Assembly (NCBI GenBank): GCA_037013495.1
Contig: CM072805.1
Location: forward strand, 38,807,169 to 38,871,168
Direction: 5' to 3'
Source: Hippophae tibetana
Taxonomy: Eukaryota; Streptophyta; Magnoliopsida; Rosales; Elaeagnaceae
Length of the DNA: 64,000 nt
Made by a program: the position numbers and the translations under genes
The notes under the pieces: model-generated
What the model was told of the DNA's origin: nothing
Seen by the model: the letters and a program-made list of their open reading frames with translations, nothing else
Database searches by the model: none
Part shown: in pieces, positions 22,565-35,467 of the stretch
Layout: every line of letters starts with the position of its first letter
Numbering within the stretch: the stretch's first letter is position 1

Positions 22565-22800
22565 GCAGATTTTCACAAGGCTGGACTTAAGGAGTGGTTA
22601 TCACGAAATTCGTGTATGACCTAATGATGAATGGAAGAGAGCATTCAAGACCAAAGAGGGATTGTATGAATGGTTGGTGATACTTTTTGGATTATGTAAT
22701 GCACCTAGCACATTCATGAGGTTAATGAATCAAATTTTAAGGCCTTTTTTTACCAACAAGTTGGTGGTGGTATATTTTGATGATATACTCCTCCATAGCT
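22565..22800 (+). mobile_element. Ty3/gypsy reverse transcriptase fragment (decayed)
   Basis: The frame reads FTRLDLRSGYHEIRV, then an in-frame TGA, then [40 protein letters not shown] and [12 protein letters not shown]. These are reverse transcriptase blocks of Ty3/gypsy elements, including the catalytic FDD. Only about 80 codons remain, with an internal stop, and no LTRs, integrase or RNase H were found nearby. Confidence 0.85.
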
Positions 22801-23240
22801 ATATTTTCTCTTACCATCCTCCTGATGGAATTCCTACAACACCTCTGAATTCTGAGACAAATTCTTTTGAAGAATGGGGGACTGATGCAGGGGTGTATAG
22901 CAAGCTATACTAGTAAGGATTGAGCAGCTAAGATTCGTGCATTCCTTAAGTTATTGCCTAATGTTTCTTGTCATTTTAATTGCTCACTGTCGTTTCTATT
23001 ACGTTTGTTTTGTTATGTTTTTGTCGTACATGAGAAATGGGTTTACAAAGCCGTTAGACAAAACGCAAGTTATGTATATGAACTGGCTCGCATTTTGGTT
23101 AACAGTTTACTAGCTTATAAGCTAGCGAAGAGGCATGTTTCCTTTGGTTGTTGAATATTGTTCTTTCCCTTTTCTGTAAAATCTTCTCAAAAGATGTTAG
23201 CAAAGTTAATGTAATTGGGCCGATGAGTTCTTTTCTCTAA
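22801..23240. other. No recognised feature
   Basis: A short sequence between the gypsy fragment and the TTTAGGG-word repeat. Small open frames exist here but show no family motif. Confidence 0.3.
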
Positions 23241-23241
23241 G

Positions 23242-24178
23242 GTGTCGTTTGGTTTATAGAATGTAATCGAAATTGGAATGAGAATAGAATGGAATTAAAA
23301 GTAAACATTTTTGTTTATTTTGATCACTAGAATCAAAGAATGAATCAATATTACAGTGTTTGATTTACAATTTAAATGAAATGAAAAATATTGTATATTA
23401 TCTTAATATCATTTAATTATTATTTTTTCATCAGACAAAATATATTATTGAAATTATTAATTTTTTAAATAATTATTACTTAAAAAGAAAATATATTATT
23501 AAAATTATTATTTTTCTAAATAGTGTTTTGGGTTTTAAGGTTTGTGATTTGTGATTTAGGGATTTGAGATTTAGTATTTAGGGTTATATTTGTAGGTTAA
23601 GGTTTAGGGTTAAAATTATTATTTTTTAAATAGGGTTTAAGGTTATATTTGTGGGTTAAGATTTAGGGCTATTTTTTTTAAATAGGATTTAGGGGTTATA
23701 GTTTTGGATTTTGGGATTTTAGATTTTGAGTTTAAGGTTTAGTGTTATATTTGTGGGTCAAGATTTATGATTAAAATCATTATTTTTTTAATTATGTTTT
23801 AGTGTTTTAGGATTTAAGATTTTTGGTTATATTTATGTGTTAAGGCTTAATTTAATATTATTATTTTTCTAAATAGAGTTTAGGGTTAGATTTGGGATTT
23901 GAATTTATGATTTAGGGTTTTAGGTTTTACGATTTAAGGTTCAAGATTTAGGGTTTAGGGTTTTAGAATTTAGGATTTAAAGTTTAGTGTTTTAGGATTT
24001 GGGTTTATAATTATATTTAGAATTGGGGTAAAATTGAAAAAAAAATTAAGATAGGAATGAAATCATGATTCCTTCTCCTTTAAAAAACGATTTCATTCTA
24101 TTTTCATTTTTCAACTCAATCAAACAAAAAAATGAAATGAATCAATTCTGATTTTATGATATCCAACCAAACATAACA
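23242..24178 (+). repeat. Repeat family copy A with telomere-like TTTAGGG words (MITE-like)
   Basis: The ends are roughly inverted copies of each other: left GTTTGGTTTATAGAATG, right CATATCCAACCAAAC-like (TATCCAACCAAAC at about 24,161-24,173). The interior is made of blocks such as GGTTTAGGGTTAAAATTATT repeated with variation; I count about nine TTTAGGG words. A related copy lies at 34,667-35,467 in the same orientation. It is not a true telomere, because the words are irregularly spaced and share a conserved non-telomeric frame. Confidence 0.7.
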
Positions 24179-26737
24179 TAATTGTAATCTTTTTTGTTGA
24201 ATTAGAACTTGGTTCATTTCCTACATCATTAAATAATGTGTAAACTCAAAAATATATCATTAAATTATTATAAAAGTTGTAAAATATTATTTAAATTTAT
24301 CTAATTGTAAAAATAATAGTCAAGTATTATTAGTGATATTTATCACCAAATTTTTTTATCATTGGTATAAATTAATCACCAAAATTCTTCTAATGATATA
24401 AATTTATCAGTAATTTTTTTATTAGTTGTATAAATTTATAAACGAAAATATAACATATCATTAAAATTGAAAAATTAAATAGTGATATATTTATATTATT
24501 AATTATAATTAATATTATTTTTAATACGATGAAACTCAAAAATATATTTGTTAGTTTATTTTTTTGGATGATATTTTTGGTTTACTAAGGATTACATGTA
24601 AAAACTCATATATCTTTAAAAAAAAACTTTACTTCATAATTTAAAAATAAGGTGAGATTGACCAAGTTTTATAATTACTTTAAAAAGGTGCTTAAATTTT
24701 GTACTCACTTTTTTTGTTTAAAATTTATTATTATTAATTAATAATAACAAACGATTGCTTTTTAATGTTTTTGTTTATTATTTATTATTTTTGTTTAATT
24801 CAATTTGTCAAATTTTTCAACTATAGCTGTCAATGTTAAAAAAGTAGTTTGTAAAAATTTCATAAAATCTTTTGGGTTGTCATACTTTAATATCAATATG
24901 CCTGTACATACTGTACTAAAAAAATTAATATAAAATTTAATTACCACTTTTGTAATAATTATATTAATCTTAGAATGAGATTACACGTTGGAATAACATA
25001 GTTATGTATTAAATTTGTAGAAACCTTATATTATGATAACTCTTGTAATTTTTGATGATTGGAATTTTTGTATTAAATTTGGCCCACGTTGCAAATTATG
25101 CTAAATATGAAAAGAAAAGAAAAAAGTTCTTTTAAATGTGATTTACCTGTTTTACTAATGTATTTATAATTTAAGTGCATAACTTTATTCTCAAATAAAA
25201 AATTAATTTAAGTCTTTGGAGGGTCCAACTGTCCAAGTAATGATGAGTTCAAGCATCATATACTAATCGAAAGGAGCTACAGTCACCCGCTAATTAGAGC
25301 TTTTTTCTTAGAAAGACTTTGCATGATTTTTTCTTTTTTCTTTTCCTGCTAATCGAAAGACTTTACACGTTTATTACTAAACATATATTTTTGTCTCCAT
25401 TGTGGTTATCATCAGAACCTACTTTCTTAATTTTATCTTATTTTCTCACTCCTTCTCTTTATTTTACATAAATTAGTTTTGGACACCGATTTGCACGTAT
25501 TTAATATATATAATATTATTATTCGGTTGAAAATTATTTTATCGTGTAACTATTTAGATTAAAGTATATATAATTATATAATATTATTTAAATAGTTTTA
25601 TATTCATGTAGCAAAATAAATGGCTTTATACTTAAAAAAATAGAACTAAAAAAAATAGAGTTAAAAAAAACTTTTTTTTATTAAAATGTGTTGTGTGAAT
25701 TGTTTGCTATGGAATGAGTTTGGTTAAATAAAAAAAATTTATGTTTAATTAAAAATAATCCAAAAAGCTTAAGATGATAAATTTATGTAGTAGAGTAAAA
25801 GCTTTATATTTAAGGAATAGAAATACTAAAACAAAATAGAAAATAATTAAAAGAAAATATTTTTTTGCTTTTTATAATTATTATTTAAATAGTTTTAAAT
25901 TTATGTAGACAAGGAAAAGCTAGCTTTATAGGTTTTCATATGCTCGTACCTCTTAGATATGTGTTGGAATCTCCCTCTTCTTAGTTTAGAAAAATTAGCG
26001 AGTGTGTTCCTAGTTTATAACAATTAGCACATAAGTTCGTAATAAATTATAAATGTAATATATAAATTAATTCATATAATTGTATTTAATAAAAAATTAT
26101 TACGTTAATTATAATTATATAATAGTTATGATATAATGCTCATCTTTAAATAGTTTGTATCGATAACTTAAAATAAAATAAACGTAAAAGAATTTTTTTT
26201 GTTGATAAAATTGACGTTATTTTATTAATTTTTCAAGGAATTTACTAAATGATAAATATTAATGTTCTATTAAAATAAAAATAAAAAGTTAAAAGTCTTA
26301 AATTACAATGAAATTATATAGAAAAAAAAACTTTAAATTTAAGGAAGTAAACTCTAAAATAAAATTAGAGTAACATAAAATCTGAAATTAATTTTTATTT
26401 AATTGTTCATAGTATTAAACAATAAATTTTCTATTAAAAAATATGAAAGTATTAATGTAATAAAACAAAGTACTCTTTATTTTACTTTCAATTGTTTCAT
26501 TATTTTTCTTTTATTTTTGCAATTTTTTTTAAAATATCAAATACATAACTTCAAATAAATTAAACAAAATCTAACTAGTATTTTTATTTATAGAATAGAT
26601 ATTTTGTAATTAATGATAAGATGAGATCGAAGATGCTACATATTGGTTGATTGAATAATTCTTATAGTTAATTAATTATAATAATCTTGCATCGATGTCA
26701 CATTATCTCTATTCTCTAATTTTGATTTACTAGCTTA
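24179..26737. other. AT-rich intergenic sequence
   Basis: Very AT-rich with many short A or T runs. I could not recognise a coding frame or a bounded element here. Confidence 0.45.
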
Positions 26738-27196
26738 TGTTGTTGGTGGAAGCAATAAATAGCGGTATATGAATATATCAAAGCAATAAAATGAACATAT
26801 AGAATTTACGTGGATCGGTAATTTGCCTAGGTCCACGGGAGACACCAGATATTATTTGAACTGAATAGAAAATATACAGAATATAGATACATATTTTCCC
26901 ACTAATAATATCTCTCAAGTGTTTTCCAAAACTCATAGAAAACTCTCAAACTCACAATTATTTTCTCTCTTTGAGTTTGCTTATGCTCTCTCTGATTTTT
27001 TCTGATTTTTGCCTTGTTCTTCAATACATGAACTCTTCTCTATTTATAGATGAAGCAACGCTCCTTTTCCCTAAATTGTACCATAATTTAAGCTTTAAAT
27101 TAGGTCACTAATTTCCTTAAATTATGTCATTAATTTCCTTAAATCATGCCACAAATTAGGCCACTAATTTGTTACTTTTAGAGCCAATACTCAACA
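26738..27196 (-). repeat. 3' LTR of copia element 1
   Basis: Aligns along its length with 31,654-32,156, ends in TCAACA at 27,191-27,196 and begins TGTTG. It contains an internal array of about 23-bp AAATTATGxCACTAATTTCC units; this copy has fewer of them than the other LTR, which explains its shorter length. Confidence 0.85.
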
Positions 27197-30100
27197 GTCT
27201 CCACCTTGGCGAAAAAGTTCATAACGTTGCTTCCAAATGCGCCCTAAGCGCTCTAAGCTCGAAAGATGTTGATCAAGTTCAAGCAGTGTTGAAACTTGAT
27301 CCCTGTAACCACCTGTGTAAGCATATCTACAGGGTTATCTACAGTTCTGACTTTCTGAAGTATAATATTCCCTTCATCGATGATTTCTCGAACAAAATGA
27401 AATCGAACATCGATGTGCTTGGTGCGACCATGATGAACTTGGTTCTTTGCCAAACAAATGACACTCTAGCTATCGCAGAAAACCTCCACATTCTTCTAAA
27501 CAATATCCAAATCCTTAGTCAACTCGAGAAGCCATATAGCTTCTTTGAATGCTTCTGCTATAGCCATATACTCTGCCTCTGTAGTAGACAAAGCTACAGT
27601 TGACTGCAATGTTGATCTCCAACAAACTGGTCCTCATACCATTGTGAACACATAACCAGTTGTAGATCAACACTTATCTAGATCTCCAGTATAGTTAGAA
27701 TCCACATATCCAACTAGGTGTTTGCCTTCAGTCTTGTCTCTTTCAAACTTCAAACCAATATCCACAGTACCATAGATGTACCGTAGAATCCACTTCACTG
27801 CTTGCCAGTGTCCTTTACCGAGATTATGCATGTATAGACTCACCATACTAACAGCGTGGGAAATATCAAGTCTGGTGCAAACCATTGTATACATCAAGGC
27901 ACCAACAATATTTGCATATGGAACACATTCCATTTGCTTCTTTTCATCGGTGGTGCTAGGTGACATCAATGCACTCAACTGAAAGTGAGGAGCAAGCGGT
28001 GTACTTACTAGTTTGGTTTTTTCATCAATGTCAAACATTTGTAGTACTTTCTTCAGATACTAAGTCTGTGTCAGACAGACTGTGCTTGCAAATCTATCTC
28101 TTGTGATTTTCATCCCAAGAATTTTCTTAGCTTCTCCAAGATCTTTCATTTCAAATTCTGAACTCAATAGAGCCTTCAATCTGTCGATCTCCACATTGCT
28201 CTAAGATGCAATCAACATATTATCAACATATAAGAGCAAATAAATGAAGGTATTGTCTTGGAGTTTCCGAAAGTATACACAGTGATCAAATTGACTGCGT
28301 GTGTACTTCTGCTCTCTAATGAAGCTATCAAAGCACGTGTACCATTGTCGTGGTGATTGCTTTAAACTGTAAATTGACTTGCTCAGCTTACAAGCCCAAT
28401 TCTCTCATCTTGGAATTTTGAAGCCATCCGGTTGAGACATGTAGATTTCTTCGTTCAAAGTACCATGGAGAAAAGTTGTTTTGACATCGAGTTGAGCTAA
28501 CTCGAGATCAAACTGTGCTACCAAAGAAAAATAGTATCTGAATCGATGAATGGTTAACAACATGTGAGAATACCTCATTGTAGTATATTCCTTCTTTTTT
28601 AGCATAGCCTTTTGCTACCAGTCTTGCTTTGTATCTGATATTATCTTTACCAGGAACATCTTCCTTCTTGGCATAGACCCATTTACAGCCAATAGTTTTC
28701 TTTCCTTTAGGAAGTTGAACCAACTCCCAAGACTGATTTTGGTATAGAAACTTCATCTCTTCATCCATTTCCATCTTCCACTTCATACTATGAACTCTCT
28801 GCATGGCTTCTCTGTAAGTGCATGGGACAACATCATCAATTACTGGAAGTGCGAATGCTACCATGTCTGTGTATCTGGTAGGCTTTCTAATCTCCCTTCT
28901 TGGTCGAGTAGTGGCAATAGATTCTGGTTGTTGATTGATCGATGGTGATGGTGAGATAACCTTCACCTCAACTGAGATCTCTTCTTGATCATCAATTTCA
29001 TCTTCACCACGATCGGTAATCGATACAATCTTTTCTGGATCTTCCGGAGTCTCAAGCATCACCTTAGAAAGAGTATTTGGACTTTCATTCTCTTTCTCTG
29101 AATTTTTCTGTCTCAGCATAACAGACTCATCGAATGTAACATCTCCGCTTAAGACGATCTTCGTGGATTCACCACACCAAAGTCAAAATCCTTTAACTCC
29201 TTCCTTAAAGCCCAAGAAAACAACTTTCTTTGCTCTAGGATCCAATTTGGATTCACTAACATGAAAATATGGTGACATCCAAATATTCGCAATAAATCAT
29301 AATCAGTAGCAGGTTGTCCAGACCATACCTCTTTAGGAGTTTTTCCATCTAATGCAGTCACAGGAATTATGTTGACTATATGAGTTGCATATGACAAAGC
29401 CTCAGCCCAAAATGTCTTGCTCCATTTGGATTGAGATAGCATACATCGAACTTTCTTAACCAAAGTTCGATTCATTCGTTCTGCAACTCCATTCTGTTGT
29501 GGTGTATGAGGAACTTAAAAATGTCTGATTATCCCTTTATCTTGACAAACTTTAAAGAAGGGATCTGATTTGTACTCGTCACCATTATCATATCTGAGCC
29601 TTTTAATTTTTCTGCCTGTTTTAGTCTCGATCATTTTCTTCCATTTAAGAAATATATCCAGAACTTCATCTTTGTGACTCATGGTGTATATCCAGACATA
29701 TCTAGAGAAATCATCAATAAAAATCACAAACCAGCATTTACTTCCAAGTGAAGCATTCTTTGAAGGTCCCCAAACATCTGTGTGAATATATTCAAGAGAT
29801 CCCTTAGTACGATGAATGGCAGTGCCGAACTTGACTCTTATTTATTTTCCCATTACACAATGCTCGTAGAAATCAAACTTTCTAGTCTTGGCACCTTTCA
29901 AAAGACCTTGTTTCATTAAGCCTTTTCACCGACATGCCCTAAGCGCATGTGCCACAGGCGTGAAGAATCATTTGTCTTTTCTTCAGAACTACTTGAGATA
30001 GCTGTTCTTTCTGTAACTGTACTCCCATCTACGAAATACAAGTTCGCCTTCCAAGTACCCTTCATTGCTACAAATGCACCTCGTACAACTTTCAAGACTT

Positions 30101-31653
30101 CATTTTCCAATGTTACCTTATAACCATCAAAATCTAGAACACCTAAAGAAATAAGGTTTTTCTTTAGGTAAGGAATATACCTTACATTTGTAAGTCGTCT
30201 GATTGTACCATCGTGCATCTTTAGTCGTACTGTTCTGAACCCTTTTGTCTAACAAGCATTGTCGTTGCCAATAAACACAACTCTTCCATCAAGCTTTTTA
30301 AAACTCGAAAACCAATGTCTGTTTGGACACATATGATAAGAACATCCATAATCAAGGATCCACTTATCTGAGTAGGTTTTTGATGATGAAACTGAAAAGG
30401 CTGATTCTTCATCTTCATCGGCCTTCTATGTAACATTTGCATTTGACTTGTCCTTGTTTGGACAATCTTTCTTCCAGTGCCCTTTCTGGTGACAATAGGC
30501 ACACTCGTTCTTCGCAGGACGTCTTCTAGATGACTCTTCTCTGGACTTTGATCTGGATTGCCCCCTATTATTTGATTCGCCAGATTTTTTGTTGTTTGTC
30601 CTACCTCTAGATGCCGTCAATGCTTCTGATATTGAGTCTCTATGATCATGTTGATCCTTCTTCCGGTACTCGTTATTTACCAAAGCATTTGAAACATATA
30701 CGAACTTAACCTCATCCTTTCCATATAACAAGGTTATGGTTAAATGTTCATAGCTCTCAGGTAATGAATTTAGCAACAACAAAGCTTTATCTTCATCGAT
30801 AATTTTAACATCTAAATTTTACAAATCGGCCAAAATTTTATTGAAATTATCTAAGTGCTCAATCATAAGGGTATCTTTCTTGTATTGGAAACGGAAAAGT
30901 TTCTTCTTCAAGTAGAGTCTGTTCTCAATACTTTTCGTCATGTACTTGTCCTTTAGTTATTTCCAGAGAACTGCAGCTACATTCTCTTTCATGACAAAGT
31001 ACTTCTGATCTTTTCTTAAGCACAATCGAATTGTGCCACAAGCTTATCGGTTTACATAATTCCAATCTTCATTTGAATAATCTCCTGGCCTAGTCTCCAA
31101 GGCTATATTAGATCCTTCTCGAAACAATAGATCTAATACCTCACATTGCCACATGCCAAAGTTATTGGTGCCGTCGAATTTCTCCACCTCAAACTTTGCG
31201 TTAGACAACATAGTTTTTCGAGTAGAACAACTTGATTTGCCATAAATTCTATGGTCAACTTGTTCACCTTCTTTGATCTCTTTTTTATCAGTCATAAGTA
31301 CAAGTAGATAACAGAAATTTTGTACTTACAACTTAAAACAATGGTTTTTCAAATTTTATACCTTATAAAAAAATAGAGTCCGCAATTGAATCCAGAATAG
31401 TCCAATTAGCTAGGAATAGATCCAACTCAGTTGAAAACGGATGAAAAACGGACCAACTAGGTCCAAATATCACTAGTGACTGAGTTGACTCGATCCAACT
31501 CAGTGAGTTGACTCAATTGCTGGCAGCAGCACTTTGACAGCTTTTGACGGTGATTCTGACTTTCGTTTTGACCGATTCTTTCCTGTTGCGTTCGTCTCGT
31601 TGAGAGCTTCGATTTGATATATAATAATGCTATATTTGGCTCTGATACCAATT

Positions 31654-32156
31654 TTTTGTGGGCGGAAGTAATAAATAGCGGTATATGAATATATCAAAGC
31701 GATAAAATGAACACACAGAATTTACGTGGTTCGGCAATTCGCCTAGGTCCACGGGAGGGAGCAGATATTATTTGAACTGAGTAAGAAATATACAGAATAC
31801 AGATACAAATTTTCTCACTAATAATATCTCTCAAGTGTTTCCCCAAACTCATAGAAAATTCTCAAACTTACAAGTATTTTCTCTCTTTGAGTTTGTTTAT
31901 GCTCTCTCTGATTTTTTCTGATTTTTGTCTTGTTCTTCAATGCATAAACTCTTCCTTATTTATAGATGAAGCAAGACTCTCTTTCCCTAAATTATGTCAT
32001 AATTTAAGCCTTAAATTAGGTCACTAATTTCCTTAAATTATGTTACTAATTTCTTTAAATTATGCCACTAATTTCCTTAAATCATGACATAAATTAGATC
32101 ACTAATTTTCATAAATTATGCTACTAATTTATTACTTTTAAAGTCAATATTCAACA
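31654..32156 (-). repeat. 5' LTR of copia element 1
   Basis: The partner of the LTR at 26,738-27,196, with many substitutions between them, so the insertion is not recent. The internal AAATTATG-unit array (about 31,985-32,135) is longer here. Confidence 0.85.
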
Positions 32157-34666
32157 CCTTATAGAAATGGTTAGTATCATACAAATGTTGTCATCCTGTG
32201 GAGATTCTTACACAGTAGATATTAACACATAATAAAAAATATTTATCTTAACTCTTCATTTTAATAAAATAAAATAAAAGCTTTAAATATGAAGAGTTGA
32301 TTATTATTATTATAATATTTTTATTTATTACAAATCATAATTGATTAATAATTAAATATAATTATGTAAATTTGATTTTATTTATAATTTATCATAAACT
32401 TATGACAAACAATTTTTTTTGTTATTAATATAAAATATATAACACGTTATAATTATGAATTTCTCTAAATACCTTACAATGGAATCGAATTATGTCTATA
32501 ACTTACAATGAAAAAACATTAGTGTTTTTCTATACAGCCCATTAATTAATATATAAGAAAACATTATTTTTCCCATGGAAGAAAAAGGAAATTAAAGTTT
32601 TCAATTTAATTTATATAATATTGTAAGTAATTAACAGGTAGATCTAGCAAATTTTTAAGCTAATTAAATAGAGGGTCTTATCCAAATTTCAAAGCATGGT
32701 TGGACTCCATATCTTGCACTTGGGTGCGCATTTTTCATTTGCATGCCTTTATCGTTGACTTGCTTCTTCAGTTAAATCAAATTTTGCTTTTCTTGACTTC
32801 ACAATAATTCTAAAATAAAATATATGACTTAAAGTAGAAGGCAAAAGTTTTACAAAACCACAAGTCAAAAAGGCATGATAAGACGTTGTTGAATTCAGTT
32901 AACCTAAAATTTACACCAAAATATTTAACCTTTATAATAAAATTGTAATAATCTCACGTGTTTAATTAGCCTAATGTCATAGTTATATAATAAATTTTAT
33001 CGATATTAATTTCTTTATTTTTGTAAAATTAAAGCTGTATAAATATATAAAGAGGAAACCGTGTGGGAAACCCACAATCCAAATATAGGTAAGCGACGAT
33101 GTGTGGGCCTTCACTTTTGTATGGTTGTCCATAAAATGGAACACAGTATTCGATGTCCATCAGCTAAATCTAAATTCCATTAAAATGGTTTGCCTTTTAC
33201 GGATTGGAAAAGACTTAATAATGTGTACTCTCAATTTTTATATAATTAATTTTCGTAATTTTTAAGCGACTCACAGCTTGTTCCAATTAACCAAAGTTAA
33301 ATGGTTTCTTTCCTCTCTCTTCATTATATGAAAGAAATGTAACCATCTAAACTTATTTGAATTTTTTTAATCTAATTTCCAACATATTATAATTTTTTAT
33401 ACATGAAGTTGAAATATTTTGTTATCGAGTTGAATTCAAATTTTAAATTTCACAATCCGTTCAGATTTAAATTATACATTTTATAATATATTATAATTTA
33501 TCTAATTTAATTACTATTAAAATTATAAATAAATACATATTTTATTTTATAATATATCATATCCAAATATCAAACATACTACATTTATATTAAATTATTA
33601 TTTTTTATAGAAAATAAATGAAAATATTATATCTTTATAATAATTTAATAATTTTTTAAATATATATTTTTTATTTTTATAGTTGTAATTATAAATAATA
33701 AATTTTATTTGAAATATATAAATTTAAATTTTAAATGATATGCATATCTTGTGTGACTTGTTTGGCGCTTCATGAATTTGGTAAGTAGTGATTCATACGA
33801 TATGTGAATTAGTATATTACATAATGTGAACTTAATTACTAATTTGGTGGAGTACTTCTTTTCATAAATAATTCTTCACCTTCTAGAATCTAATAATTTG
33901 GTGCATGATCATATCTAACAATTATATGCATGCAAGATTCTAATTTTATTTTTTAATAACGGATTCGAAGCAACTTTTAAATGCTTGCTTTTGAAACCAT
34001 TTTGATAATGTTATGCATTATGAATATAAATATTTTTTTTGCTAATATAATATATATATAAATGTTGAATTAGATTCATTTTTGTTAATTTTTAATGATA
34101 ATTTCAACTTTTAATTTTTAATTCCTTAATGCTGAAACAATTTTAAATTTTAAATTTTTTTAGAAAAAAATAAATAAAAGGCAACAAAATTCTAGTTTTA
34201 ATTTTAAAAAATATTAATATAAATTTAGATATTGTTTATTTGATAACAAATTTTTAACTTTTAATTTCAACTTTCTAAATTCTGTAATTTAATTTTAAAC
34301 TTAATACATTTTCATTAAAGATTAAGTATGATTTATTAGGTTAGATTATTAATTATTAATGTTGAAAAATAAAAAGATAACAATTCAATTCAAAAACCAA
34401 CTTTTTTAACTTTCAAAATCTAGTAAAATTTTAAAATTTAGAAACTAAAAATTAAAAATAAATTATCATAATTGAAACATAACTAATTTTAAAATTTATA
34501 AAATTTTATTTCAATTTTTTTTATAAAATTTCAAATTAAAATAACTATCCAACCGAACAAAAACTTTATCCACAAAAACTTTATCCACAAAACCTAGCCA
34601 AAAAACATACAAAAGAATTATATTATCCATGATTGTACTACATGAAACTTTTTTTATTTGATTAAG
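32157..34666. other. AT-rich intergenic sequence
   Basis: AT-rich throughout; no coding frame of a known family and no bounded repeat recognised. Confidence 0.45.
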
Positions 34667-35467
34667 ATGATATTTTGTTTATGTGATGAAATCGAAATCG
34701 TAATAAGAATGAATTGAAATGAAAGGAAATAATTTTGTTTGGTTTAACAAATAAAATAAAAGAAGTAATCATGATTATAGTGTTTGGTTTACAATTAAAA
34801 TGTAATGGAAAATATTGTATACTACCTTAATATCTCTATATTCAATAAAATTTAAATAATATCATTTAATTATTATTATTTTATGAGACAAAATATATTA
34901 TTAAAATCATTATTTTTTTTAAAAAATTATTATTTTTCTAAATATGGTTTAAAGTTTTGAGGTTTGTGATTTAGGATTTAAAATTTAAGGATTTGGGGTT
35001 TTGAGTTTTGAGATTTAAAGTTTAGGGTTTTAGGTTATATTCGTGGGTTAATGTTTAGGGTTAAAATTATTATTTTTCTAAATAAGGTTTTGGGTTTTGA
35101 AGTTTGAGGTTATATTTGTGAGTTAAGGTTTATGATTAAAATCATTATTTTTCTAAATACTATTTAGGGTTAAAATTATTATTTTTATAAATAGGATTTT
35201 GGGTTTAGGATTTAGTATTTAGATTTATATTTAGAATTAGGATAAAATTAAAAAAATAAATCAGATTGAAATGGAATCATGATTTCTTAAGTGGAAAAAA
35301 TAATTGTAATTCTTTTTAAAAAAAATAATTATAATTCTTTTTAAAAAAAAATAATTATAATTCTTTTTTAAAAAAATCGATTTCATTTCATTCTCACTTT
35401 TCAATCCAAACAAATATAAAATTTAAAATAATTTATCTGATTTTAATTCAGTCAACCAAATATGCAT
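34667..35467 (+). repeat. Repeat family copy B with telomere-like TTTAGGG words
   Basis: Matches copy A (23,242-24,178) from end to end: same left flank (AAATCGAAATCGTAATAAGA versus TGTAATCGAAATTGGAATGA), same AAAATATTGTATAxTA block, same GGTTTAGGGTTAAAATTATT interior and same GATTTTAATTCAGTCAACCAAA-like right end. It has fewer TTTAGGG words and an extra short A/T tandem (AATAATTATAATTCTTTTTA, about 35,303-35,370). Confidence 0.7.

Larger units (their letters stand above)
26738..32156 (-). mobile_element. Ty1/copia LTR retrotransposon 1 (full length, degenerate)
   Basis: The element reads on the minus strand. It has two similar LTRs (about 31,654-32,156 as the 5' LTR, 26,738-27,196 as the 3' LTR), a primer-binding site TGGTATCAGAGCC beside the 5' LTR (about 31,637-31,649), matching initiator tRNA-Met as usual in copia, and a polypurine tract AAGGTGGAGAC beside the 3' LTR. 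In order: gag (31,295 down), zinc knuckle CAYCHQKGHWKKDC (about 30,500-30,459), protease region, GAG-pre-integrase and integrase (WHMRLGHVGEKA; FIDDFSRYVW), reverse transcriptase, RNase H. The frame is broken into many pieces by stops and shifts. The protease reads ILDYGCSYH instead of DSG, and the reverse transcriptase YVDD box reads YVDN (28,230-28,216), so it cannot be autonomous. Flanks share TAAG as a possible target duplication. Confidence 0.92.

Noticed and set aside
23500..24010. Interstitial or terminal telomere
   Set aside because: TTTAGGG words are few, irregular and inside a repeat with its own ends; no clean tandem array exists.
27169..27603. Plus-strand frame of 144 codons in copia element 1
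   Set aside because: It is antisense to the RNase H part of the element.
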